From Bacillus sp. CH30_1T (lineage in GTDB: Bacteria; Bacillota; Bacilli; Bacillales; Bacillaceae_B), in assembly GCF_008364765.1 (NCBI RefSeq), contig NZ_VTUY01000007.1:72884-136883 (forward strand): DNA of 64,000 nucleotides, written 5' to 3'. A program made the translations under genes and the position numbers. The notes beneath the pieces are model-generated. The model was not told where the DNA came from. It ran no database searches and worked only from the letters and a program-made list of their open reading frames with translations. Each line of letters opens with the position of its first letter. The stretch's first letter is position 1. Of the stretch, positions 52,231-59,576 are shown in pieces.

Positions 52231-52245
52231 ATGTTACAGTAACAT
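52231..52245. promoter_or_regulatory. 15-bp palindrome ATGTTACAGTAACAT
   Basis: Perfect inverted repeat around A52238, in the gap between the rhodanese-like gene and the CAP gene, with a near copy of one arm (TTGTAAC, 52222-52228) just to the left. Operator-like; the regulator is not known. Confidence 0.4.
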
Positions 52246-52263
52246 TTCACATAACATACGATT

Positions 52264-52623
52264 TCACCCTAAAGATAGGTATTCATTACATTTTTTGTCA
52301 GATTCGATTATGATATATCCTTCTACTTGAAAGCCAAGACGTTTTAATTGTCTAACCCCTACATTGCATTCAATAGGATTACTCCCCATTACCAAGATAG
52401 GAACATCAGGGATGTCGCGGGAATGCCGGCTTATATATCCACATGGGATTGCTATAATGTTATCGCAATCCTCTTTTGAAGAATCCTGATAATCCCGGAC
52501 ATCCACCACTACTTGCCGGGAAGTTACCTCAAGAGAAGACCATTGTTTTGTTCTAACAGGGAAATATCGATAGTACATCATATAAGAAAGTACACTAAAT
52601 AGAAGTAAGCTTGTTACTAGCAT
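52264..52623 (-). CDS. Membrane-anchored rhodanese-like protein lacking the active Cys
   Basis: A 119-residue protein. An N-terminal helix (about residues 1-19, MLVTSLLLFSVLSYMMYY) anchors it. The rest resembles a rhodanese domain: RQVVVDVRDYQDSS (about 36-49), IPCGYISRHSRDIPDVPILV and GVRQLKRLGFQVEGYI (about 89-104). At the position of the catalytic C-x-x-G-x-R loop the text is MGSNPIECNVGVRQL, so the usual Cys loop is not present in its normal form. It may be inactive as a sulfurtransferase and serve in binding. Confidence 0.6.
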   Translation of the reverse strand: MLVTSLLLFSVLSYMMYYRYFPVRTKQWSSLEVTSRQVVVDVRDYQDSSKEDCDNIIAIPCGYISRHSRDIPDVPILVMGSNPIECNVGVRQLKRLGFQVEGYIIIESDKKCNEYLSLG

Positions 52624-52772
52624 ACTGGCATCATCCTTTTTAATAAACTATCATCATTATATACCTATGATGGTATAAAGGGGAGAAAAACGCTCAGAAT
52701 GAGATGATTATTTTCTGACATTCCATCATACGCAATGTCTGCCCTCAGTTATCCCTAAACTTCTAAATGTCT

Positions 52773-53054
52773 TTATGTATCTCCGTTCAATTGTGAGACT
52801 ATTTCAAGATGTACCTTTATTAATGAAACTTTCTCTTCACTCGTCAGGTCCGATTCAATGATTCTCTTGGTAGCTGAGAGGTATTTTTCTTCTTTTGATT
52901 TACGTACTCTTGGATGACTATTGCCGTCCAATAATTCACGTTTAATTGTTTCCTTCAGGATCTCTTCTGAAGAATTACCCTCACTTATTAATAATCTGTT
53001 TTTCCATATCTGTCTGTAGGCCTCTAATAATGCATCGAATGATTCTAATCTCAT
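52773..53054 (-). CDS. Hypothetical protein, 93 residues
   Basis: A highly charged, helical protein that I do not recognise (MRLESFDALLEAYRQIWKNR at the start, ATKRIIESDLTSEEKVSLIK later). No membrane segment. The ATG 53054 has AAGGG 10 nt upstream. It is divergent from the zinc-ribbon gene, with about 70 bp between them. Confidence 0.6.
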   Translation of the reverse strand: MRLESFDALLEAYRQIWKNRLLISEGNSSEEILKETIKRELLDGNSHPRVRKSKEEKYLSATKRIIESDLTSEEKVSLIKVHLEIVSQLNGDT

Positions 53055-53123
53055 GTTCAAACAACCCTTACATAAAAAGTTAATTTATAAAGCATACTAG
53101 AAAAAAAAAGAGAGGTGATGTAC

Positions 53124-53369
53124 ATGACTACACCCTATCGCTGTCCCAACTGTAAAACGAATCGCACTCGGTTTAATATTATACAACAAGTATCTCAGAG
53201 TGTGAAACTCGATCCTGCCTCTGGAGAAGTTGTACAAAGTTATGAAGAAGGGCAGATCGAGCCTTTTCATCTAGCATATAATGGACCGGATTTAAAAGTA
53301 CAATGTGCCGCTTGCGGTTTAGTAGAGGATGAGATGACGTTTAAGAAATTTGGAGAAAGTTCGATGTAA
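53124..53369 (+). CDS. Zinc-ribbon protein, 81 residues
   Basis: A small protein with two C-x2-C knuckles: YRCPNCKTNRTRFN (about residues 5-18) and VQCAACGLVEDEMTFKKFG (about 61-79), spaced as in a zinc ribbon. Between them is a polar strand region (SVKLDPASGEVVQSYEEGQI). The ribosome site GAGGTG is 6 nt before ATG 53124. Likely a nucleic-acid or protein-binding finger; the family is not recognised. Confidence 0.7.
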   Translation: MTTPYRCPNCKTNRTRFNIIQQVSQSVKLDPASGEVVQSYEEGQIEPFHLAYNGPDLKVQCAACGLVEDEMTFKKFGESSM

Positions 53370-53378
53370 TTCATATTA

Positions 53379-53440
53379 AAAAGGGGTAACTGGTTGGCAC
53401 TGTGTTTGAGTAAAGACCCACCCGGTTAACCCCTTTTCTT
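53379..53440. terminator. Terminator between convergent genes
   Basis: AAAAGGGGTAACTGG (53379-53393) pairs with CCGGTTAACCCCTTTT (53422-53437), ending in CTTATT. Confidence 0.75.
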
Positions 53441-53458
53441 ATTTGGAACTGGAGCCAA

Positions 53459-55078
53459 TCAATGATTGGAAGCTTCTTTAAGCTTTGTTTCTTTCTCTTC
53501 TTCAGTTACATCTTTATTCGACATACGTAAAGGTATTTCGTTCATAAAGAACGTTAATACAAAACCAACAAGAAGAATGATAGCACCAATAAAGAAGACA
53601 TTCGTTAATGCGAAACTTAACGACTCTCTCACTCCTTCGAGAATGGTTGAGTAAATCCCTTGGAATTCTTTAGGTAATGTTGATTGTAATTCTTTTAATT
53701 TCTCACCATTCATAATATTTTGAGGATCCTGTAGCTGCTTCAGCACTCCTGATGTTTCAGGATTCGTAAGTAGAGGTGAGTCTTTCACTTCAGACATTTT
53801 CTCAGTCATCTTTGAAGACATGGAAGTATTCATCACGGTACCCATGATGGCTACACCAATCGTACCGCCTATTTGTCTGAATAATTGGGTCGCAGCGGTA
53901 GCCACACCCAGGAACTTATGCTGAACAGCGTTTTGAACCGTTAAAGTGAACACAGGGAAGCTCAGCCCGAGACCTGTTCCTACTATAATAATATTGATTA
54001 GAGCCGTTGTATTGGTTGTGTTCGTATCCATAAAGGATAAAAGAATCATTCCTGCACTCATTACGAACAAACCGATTAGCGCTAGAAATTTATATCTGCC
54101 TGTCTTAGTGATGATCTGTCCACCAACTGTACTTGCGATCACCATACTTAATGTCATCGGCATCATCACCAAGCCCGACTTAGTGGCAGATGTCCCCATG
54201 ACCCCTTGAATAAAGAACGGCATATACATAATGGCTCCAAACATCCCGGCACCCAGGATAAATCCAATGATATTGGATAAGGTAAAGATTTTATTCTTGA
54301 ACAATTGAAGTGGAAGAACGGGATTGCTTGCTTTCTTTTCCGTAATGATAAATAAGACAAGAAATAACACCGTTGCTGTCAATAACCCTATTATGGGAAG
54401 GGAAACCCATTCATAATCATTCCCACCCCAAGTAAAGGCCAATAGTAATGGAATAATAGTCAGAGTGAGCATAATGGAACCTAAGTAGTCCACTTTCAAT
54501 CCTCTATTTGGCTTCTGTGAAGGAAACATTTTGTAAATCATTCCAAAGGCGATGAAACCTACTGGAAGGAAGACCCAGAATACCCAGTGCCAGTCTGCAT
54601 TATCAACGATCCAGCCTCCTAATGTTGGGCCGAACACACTTGCGAGACCAAATACACTACTCATTAAACCTTGCCATTTCCCTCTTTCCCGAGGCGAAAA
54701 TAAGTCTCCTACAGCCGTAAACGCAGTAGACATGATCATCCCGGCTCCAAAGCCCTGAATCCCCCTGAAGATGATTAATTGCAGGATTGAGGAAGAAAGT
54801 CCATTCAAGAATGACCCGATCATAAAGACACCGATACCAAGGAGGATGAATGGCTTTCTTCCATACATATCCGATAATTTCCCTACTAATATGGCTGTAA
54901 CCGAACTGGTTAACATAAAGATTGTAAATACCCAGCTATAGTAGTCAATCCCGCCGATTTCAGAAATGATTCGTGGTAAAGCGGTTCCCACTATCGTTTG
55001 ATTCAATGCTGCGAATAACATGGCTGACATGATGGCTATCATGATCATTACTTTTTTTCGATGTTCTAAGTGCTCCAT
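53459..55078 (-). CDS. DHA2 family MFS multidrug exporter
   Basis: A 539-residue, 14-segment drug:proton antiporter. Early motifs: TIVGTALPRIISEIGG (about residues 28-43), GKLSDMYGRKPFILLG (motif A, about 61-76) and RGIQGFGAGMIMSTAF (motif B, about 104-119); motif C-like GLASVFGPTLGGWIVD follows (about 140-155). EmrB/QacA-type exporters pump lipophilic drugs or bile-like compounds. The gene follows a marR gene on the same strand by 114 bp and is probably repressed by it. GGGAGAC lies before the ATG. Confidence 0.93.
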   Translation of the reverse strand: MEHLEHRKKVMIMIAIMSAMLFAALNQTIVGTALPRIISEIGGIDYYSWVFTIFMLTSSVTAILVGKLSDMYGRKPFILLGIGVFMIGSFLNGLSSSILQLIIFRGIQGFGAGMIMSTAFTAVGDLFSPRERGKWQGLMSSVFGLASVFGPTLGGWIVDNADWHWVFWVFLPVGFIAFGMIYKMFPSQKPNRGLKVDYLGSIMLTLTIIPLLLAFTWGGNDYEWVSLPIIGLLTATVLFLVLFIITEKKASNPVLPLQLFKNKIFTLSNIIGFILGAGMFGAIMYMPFFIQGVMGTSATKSGLVMMPMTLSMVIASTVGGQIITKTGRYKFLALIGLFVMSAGMILLSFMDTNTTNTTALINIIIVGTGLGLSFPVFTLTVQNAVQHKFLGVATAATQLFRQIGGTIGVAIMGTVMNTSMSSKMTEKMSEVKDSPLLTNPETSGVLKQLQDPQNIMNGEKLKELQSTLPKEFQGIYSTILEGVRESLSFALTNVFFIGAIILLVGFVLTFFMNEIPLRMSNKDVTEEEKETKLKEASNH

Positions 55079-55118
55079 TTTTAAGTCTCCCTTAATATTT
55101 ATAATGAGAATAATTCAC

Positions 55119-55130
55119 TTACTTAAGTAA
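55119..55130. promoter_or_regulatory. Palindrome between marR and the exporter gene
   Basis: TTACTTAAGTAA, a perfect 12-bp palindrome, with a TTCACT half-site next to it like the one in the marR operator. It may be a second MarR site in front of the exporter. Confidence 0.4.
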
Positions 55131-55192
55131 TTAAGCATAATAGAAGGGATGACCCGATCCGGTCAACCCTTGCTCTCTCATGCTTACACTTA

Positions 55193-55603
55193 TTACTTAC
55201 GATTTGATGCTAATAGTTTTTCAAACAGTTCAATCAGGTGGTTTATCTCTTCTTTATCAAATTTCACAAATAGTTCCTGAAAGTATTGAGTCTTTTTTTC
55301 TTCACATTGAGAAAGCATTGCTTCGCCCTGGGGTGTCAGAGCTAACTCTACTACTCTACGATCTTCGTTAGACCGCATTCTTGTGATATAGCCTTTTTCT
55401 ACTAAAGTATCTGTAATGGAAGTAATATGACTTGCCGATACTTCCATACGTTTGGATATTTCAGAGGATTTCAATGCTCCATTCTCGCTAATGAGCTGTA
55501 GTACCCGAAATTCTCCATTGGAAATGAACTCACCAAAGATGGTTCGAATATCTGATTTCATCATTCTAAAAACGGATCTAAATAATCGCTCTAACTCGAA
55601 CAT
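55193..55603 (-). CDS. MarR family transcriptional regulator
   Basis: A 136-residue winged-helix repressor. The wHTH spans about residues 30-95: EFRVLQLISENGALKSSEIS, KRMEVSASHITSITDTLVEK and the wing RMRSNEDRRVVELALTPQGE. N- and C-terminal helices form the dimer. I start at ATG 55603; the longer frame to 55660 begins inside the putative operator and has no ribosome site. It should repress itself and the DHA2 exporter gene, with drug binding releasing it. Confidence 0.88.
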   Translation of the reverse strand: MFELERLFRSVFRMMKSDIRTIFGEFISNGEFRVLQLISENGALKSSEISKRMEVSASHITSITDTLVEKGYITRMRSNEDRRVVELALTPQGEAMLSQCEEKKTQYFQELFVKFDKEEINHLIELFEKLLASNRK

Positions 55604-55651
55604 TTCTTTTCCCACTAAAAATCGACCTTTCTCACTTCTTCCACTGAATAA

Positions 55652-55676
55652 ATAGTTCACTAAGTTAACTATTATA
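55652..55676 (-). promoter_or_regulatory. MarR operator overlapping the -10
   Basis: A 21-bp near-perfect palindrome ATAGTTcACTaAGTtAACTAT (55652-55672) lies directly downstream of and touching a minus-strand -10 TATAAT (55671-55676). This is the usual layout for MarR autorepression. Confidence 0.6.
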
Positions 55677-55707
55677 GTTTAAACATTTTCTTCTGATCTG
55701 TCAATGG

Positions 55708-56070
55708 TTATGAACCGGTCAAGACCATGACGGTTCTGACCCCCACCCTGGAGAATAGAATGATACTGATCGATAGTCCGATCCCACATAGGAGTCCGGT
55801 CAGCAACCGTAACGAATTAGTACTGGTTCTCCATTTCCACTTCTGGGTGTATCCATCAGCCAGTAGAGGGATGATGAGCATCCCCACATAAAGCAAATGA
55901 ACGAATGTTACCAAAGGGAAATACAACCAAACGAACGGGATCCCGAATAGGATTCCCAAGAGAATACCCATACAGCGGAAACATAAGGGAAATTGTTTCC
56001 CCCAGACGACGAGTGAACGTTCTCGTATTCTATGACAGGGCATAAAGGATAATGTAAGGATGCCTTTCAC
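55708..56070 (-). CDS. DUF2085 family membrane protein
   Basis: A 120-residue protein with three hydrophobic segments. The N-terminal MPCHRIRERSLVVWGKQFPL and CFRCMGILLG match the DUF2085 pattern C-H-x-x-P/I-E-R-S...F-P-L-C-x-R-C, which may bind a metal or heme by Cys/His. It starts with GTG 56070, with AGGAGGG 6 nt upstream, 11 nt after the stop of the Asp-Cys-rich gene; it is the last gene of the CobW operon. Confidence 0.78.
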   Translation of the reverse strand: MKGILTLSFMPCHRIRERSLVVWGKQFPLCFRCMGILLGILFGIPFVWLYFPLVTFVHLLYVGMLIIPLLADGYTQKWKWRTSTNSLRLLTGLLCGIGLSISIILFSRVGVRTVMVLTGS

Positions 56071-56081
56071 TCTATTCCCTC

Positions 56082-56390
56082 CTATGGACTGCAGTCCGGT
56101 GTACAATCACAGTCCGGTGAATCACAGTCAAATTTCTTTCCCCGTGGAAAAGGAAGACAGTCAGGTGAATAAATTGCACAGTCCCAACAATCATTTGACC
56201 TTTCCCTATTATGTTTTTTTCGCTGATAATACACGATCGTTGATATAAACATGATGACACTAAGTACGATTAGGCCGGTAAAGATGATGAACTGCAGTGT
56301 TGTCTCATGTATACTTAACCCGTAGAGTCCACCGATAAATATGATTAGTTCTACACTAAACAATAGAAACACCATGAATTGTTTCTCCAC
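56082..56390 (-). CDS. Membrane protein with Asp-Cys-rich tail
   Basis: A 102-residue protein with two hydrophobic helices (about residues 4-25, QFMVFLLFSVELIIFIGG, and 33-55, QFIIFTGLIVLSVIMFISTI), a basic hinge (YYQRKKHNRERS) and a 36-residue cytoplasmic tail with seven Cys, each directly preceded by Asp (DCWDC, SPDC, FDC, SPDCDC, TPDC). Such a tail could bind metal ions. It lies 8 nt after a CobW-type GTPase gene and just before a DUF2085 gene. I do not recognise the family. Confidence 0.7.
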   Translation of the reverse strand: MEKQFMVFLLFSVELIIFIGGLYGLSIHETTLQFIIFTGLIVLSVIMFISTIVYYQRKKHNRERSNDCWDCAIYSPDCLPFPRGKKFDCDSPDCDCTPDCSP

Positions 56391-56398
56391 CCCTTAGG

Positions 56399-57319
56399 TT
56401 ATTCGATTATATCTATCTCCTGCAATGAACGTATTACTTCTGTTTTATGTAAATCTTCTCCAATTATGACGAAATTGGTAGGATATTTCATATCTCCCGG
56501 CATAAATAAAGGCATACCATATGAATATTGAAACAAGGTTGGATTTGTTCGACCCTGTAATGGAACATACCCCTTCATTCTATAAATGCTGTCAGGTTGA
56601 TTTTTAACCCATTCTTCAAACGCTTCTCCATTGACTGATCCATTGAATGTATATACGATTGCTTGTAAGGTTAAGTGCTCGCCGATGGGTGCTTTCTCGT
56701 AGGAACCTTTACGGTTATCCGCTTCTAAAGAAAATAGATCTTTCATAGAGACCTTTGAATAGTTCGTTAAGTACACTTTAGCATTTTGGTTGATTTGCTG
56801 AAGTTCATACGAGAATGTTCCCCGCTCCATCTCTGTAAGCAAATCCATCTTATTTGCCACAATATACTCCGCATGGCGAATTTGTTCCCTCATCAAATGT
56901 AAGACGGCCGGACTGAATTCACCCCTATTTTTCCACTGGAGTCCATCCACAACAGTAACAATCCCCCTAAATTCAAACTGATTTGCAAACAGTGGGGATA
57001 AGATGGAATCGACAACCTCAACGGGATGGGCTGCTCCTGTTGTTTCAATTACCAATACATCGAAATTTTCGTTAAGCAGTAATTCCTGAAGCTGTGACTC
57101 CAGCTTTTCTGATATGGTGCAGCATATACATCCATCAAGCAACTCCCGTAAAGCCGTATCTTTTTCAACTTCATCACTATCGATGGATACACTTCCTAAT
57201 TCATTCATTAATACAGCCGATTTTTTATTCTGGTCCTTTAAGGCTTGAAGCAAATCTTTTAATAACGTTGTTTTTCCACTGCCAAGGAATCCGGATAGTA
57301 TATAAACATCTTTCTTCAT
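56399..57319 (-). CDS. CobW/COG0523 family GTPase metallochaperone
   Basis: A 306-residue G3E GTPase. Walker A is SGFLGSGKTTLLKDLL (about residues 8-23), the metal-binding CICCT lies at about 64-68 in LLDGCICCTISE, Walker B-like VLVIETTGAAHP is at about 87-98, and NKMDL is the base motif. A CobW C-terminal domain follows (YRMKGYVPLQGRTNPTLFQY). COG0523 proteins deliver Zn, Co or other metals to client enzymes. No good Zur box was found upstream. It is the first gene of a three-gene unit. Confidence 0.9.
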   Translation of the reverse strand: MKKDVYILSGFLGSGKTTLLKDLLQALKDQNKKSAVLMNELGSVSIDSDEVEKDTALRELLDGCICCTISEKLESQLQELLLNENFDVLVIETTGAAHPVEVVDSILSPLFANQFEFRGIVTVVDGLQWKNRGEFSPAVLHLMREQIRHAEYIVANKMDLLTEMERGTFSYELQQINQNAKVYLTNYSKVSMKDLFSLEADNRKGSYEKAPIGEHLTLQAIVYTFNGSVNGEAFEEWVKNQPDSIYRMKGYVPLQGRTNPTLFQYSYGMPLFMPGDMKYPTNFVIIGEDLHKTEVIRSLQEIDIIE

Positions 57320-57429
57320 TTAATCTTCCTCTCTATAGATCCTATACATATTCTATTAGAAAGCGCTTGTGAACACAATGAAGGTATTTTTTAAAGGCTC
57401 TATTTACAAAGTTTATAGCTACCCTAGAC

Positions 57430-57600
57430 ATAGTAACAGTAATTGATTTCCGGGGAACTGCGTAAACTCCGGCGGATTTTGGTCGTGCCGAGACCCCGTT
57501 CGGCTAAGCTGAGGAGGCTCGGCCGAACGCTAGTTGCATGCGGAGCGGTTCCCTTCACCATCCAGCAGTCACTAATGGACAGAGTCAAAGTAGACCTTAT
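57430..57600. repeat. Palindromic intergenic repeat (family B), inverted copy
   Basis: In reverse orientation it matches 41765-41955: GGGGAACTGCGTAAACTCC, GTCGTGCCGAGACCCCG, GCTGAGGAGGCTCGGC, then CACCATCCAGCAGTCACTAA and GGACAGAG. The stem arms have decayed more than in the 41.8 kb copy. The rest of the 57320-57799 gap shows nothing certain. Confidence 0.8.
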
Positions 57601-57799
57601 GTTAAGAAAAATAAACTTTTAGAAAAGAGCAACTGTAACAAGCGTTTTATTATCTTTACACGCATAGAATGAAATAAAAAGGAATTGAGTCAACTAAGAT
57701 AATTTATGGATGCTGATTTCTTTAATTTATCACAATAAAAGATCGTTCCTTTACGGCAGAATTATTTAACATGTGAGTACTAAAAAGGTGGGGTTGTCA

Positions 57800-58525
57800 T
57801 TGTACTATGAGAAGATTGTACCGCTTAAGTTAAGGGACTTTTTGAAGAATCCTTCTCATGAAACATTGAGGGATCTGTTGCTTCATAATACGGGTGAGAC
57901 GGATTACGTGGACTTCAAATCAGATTGGATTGAATTCACAAAAATGGCGAAGCATATTCTGGCTATCTCTAATTCAGGAGGCGGATGCATCATTATAGGA
58001 GTGATGCAATATGATGATGGATCATTAGATTTAAAGGGATTGTCAGATGAGGAATTTTTAGATAAAGCAGATGTTGATAATAAACTACAGCATCTGCTTC
58101 CAAAATATTTACGTTATCGCACCGAGGATTTCATTTTCCCCAAAGGGATTCACCCTTTATTGAGCTTGAAACGGTTCCAGGTTCTCATCATTGACTATGA
58201 TCCGCGATACGTTCCATATACCTCTATTGTGACAAGAGGTGAATTACGGTATGGGGCCATTTATGCCAGACAAGGGACGAAGACAATCGAGGCGAGCCAC
58301 GAAAAATTGGTGGACGTAATTCTCCGCAAAGTCCAGTCCGGTGGGTCGGATAGTGATGAGCGTACATTAAGAGAACATCTGGAGCACCTTAAAATTCTGC
58401 ATTTGGAACATGACCAAGCCGAAGACCTGAAGTACAAAAAATATCTGCATGATTTGATTATAAGAAAGATGAAGAAGATAGAAACTTTCCTGGACCTGGA
58501 TTCATCCGAATTTCATTCTTGGTAA
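57800..58525 (+). CDS. AlbA_2 (Schlafen-type) domain protein
   Basis: A 241-residue soluble protein. The AlbA_2 domain is at about residues 20-150: ETDYVDFKSDWIEFTKMAKH, then AISNSGGGCIIIGV with the glycine-rich turn, and RGELRYGAIYARQGTKTIEA. The C-terminal part is a charged helical region. AlbA_2 domains are thought to bind nucleic acid or nucleotide and occur in regulators and defence proteins. I start at TTG 57800 with AAGGTGGGG 6 nt upstream; the frame is open to GTG 57773. It is convergent with the LCP gene with 1 nt between stops. Confidence 0.78.
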   Translation: MYYEKIVPLKLRDFLKNPSHETLRDLLLHNTGETDYVDFKSDWIEFTKMAKHILAISNSGGGCIIIGVMQYDDGSLDLKGLSDEEFLDKADVDNKLQHLLPKYLRYRTEDFIFPKGIHPLLSLKRFQVLIIDYDPRYVPYTSIVTRGELRYGAIYARQGTKTIEASHEKLVDVILRKVQSGGSDSDERTLREHLEHLKILHLEHDQAEDLKYKKYLHDLIIRKMKKIETFLDLDSSEFHSW

Positions 58526-58526
58526 A

Positions 58527-59462
58527 TCACTCAACCGTTTTCAGAAACTCACTGATGGCTTCAAGATTCTCCCGTTCATCCATGTCTAATACCTGCCCTG
58601 CATTCACAGTAGAAAGATCGGTAAAGCTCCCTTCTATCGGTACTCGAAGTGTTTCCACCCGGTCTACAGGATGTAGCATTAATGACATTCCATACTTTAT
58701 TACTTCACTCATTGGTGTAGAGGTTTCTACGTTATTTAAACCTTCTCTCATAATGGAAACAACGGTTGTAATTCCTTCGCCGGACTGCATTTGCTCCATT
58801 AAACTTTTTTCTGCTAACGCCATGATTTCCTGCTGTCTCTCCACTCGTCCAAAATCGCTTTTTATGTCTCCCCTAAACCTTACATATTGTAAGATTTCTT
58901 CTCCTTTTAACACTTGCTTCCCGGGATCCTTTGACCATTTCCAATACTTGATCATCGGTTCTGACACTGTAACCCCGACCCCTTTTGGAAAAACGAGATC
59001 CATCACGTTTATGAAATCATTAAAATCTACTTTCACGGTATGGTGAACATCTATGTTGAAATTATTTTTTATCGTTTCAGCAAGGAGCTCTTCTCCCCCC
59101 CACGTATACGCATGATTAATTTTGCTCTTTTCAAATCCAGGAATGTTTACAAATGTATCCCTCATGATGGAAACAATCTTAATGGATGTCGATTGTGGAG
59201 AATATTGAGCAACCATTAATACATCTGCACGGGCAGGTTCGTTCTTTCGTTGATCTGAACCGATTAGAAGTACATTCACAGGAGATTTTTTATCCTGAAG
59301 GATTAAAGGAAAAATCGATTCCTCCTTTTTATCTAAGGAATGCTTTTGCGATTGAACTTCTTCTTTGGGTGCCGGTTGTTCTCCCTCACCCCAGAAAGGC
59401 GAACAACTTACAACAATGAATACAGAAAATAATAAAGTCAGCAGTAACGCTGGTTTTTTCAT
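58527..59462 (-). CDS. LytR-CpsA-Psr family lipoprotein
   Basis: A 311-residue protein with a lipoprotein signal (MKKPALLLTLLFSVFIVVSC, Cys at residue 20) and an LCP domain from about residue 60: VNVLLIGSDQRKNEPARADV, IVSIMRDTFVNIPG, KINHAYTWGGEELLAETIKN and ILQYVRFRGDIKSDFGRVER. LCP enzymes attach teichoic acids or other glycopolymers to peptidoglycan. Most have a transmembrane anchor; here the anchor looks like a lipidated Cys, which is less common. The C-terminal domain is short. Confidence 0.9.
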   Translation of the reverse strand: MKKPALLLTLLFSVFIVVSCSPFWGEGEQPAPKEEVQSQKHSLDKKEESIFPLILQDKKSPVNVLLIGSDQRKNEPARADVLMVAQYSPQSTSIKIVSIMRDTFVNIPGFEKSKINHAYTWGGEELLAETIKNNFNIDVHHTVKVDFNDFINVMDLVFPKGVGVTVSEPMIKYWKWSKDPGKQVLKGEEILQYVRFRGDIKSDFGRVERQQEIMALAEKSLMEQMQSGEGITTVVSIMREGLNNVETSTPMSEVIKYGMSLMLHPVDRVETLRVPIEGSFTDLSTVNAGQVLDMDERENLEAISEFLKTVE

Positions 59463-59535
59463 AAGATCACCTCATATATACTCTCATTGTTGGTACATCT
59501 CATCTATTCTATACGAGTAAGAAGAAACCAATAGC

Positions 59536-59572
59536 AAAAAAAAAGATCTCAGGTACTTTCACCTGAGATCTT
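59536..59572 (-). terminator. Terminator of the Ctp protease gene
   Basis: Perfect 12-bp stem AAGATCTCAGGT (59543-59554) with ACCTGAGATCTT (59561-59572), then T8 on the minus strand. Confidence 0.92.
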
Positions 59573-59576
59573 CCAC

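Noticed and set aside
57357..57372. cre-like site AGAAAGCGCTTGTG upstream of the CobW gene
   Set aside because: Only 11 of 14 positions fit the CcpA consensus, and there is no link of the operon to carbon use.
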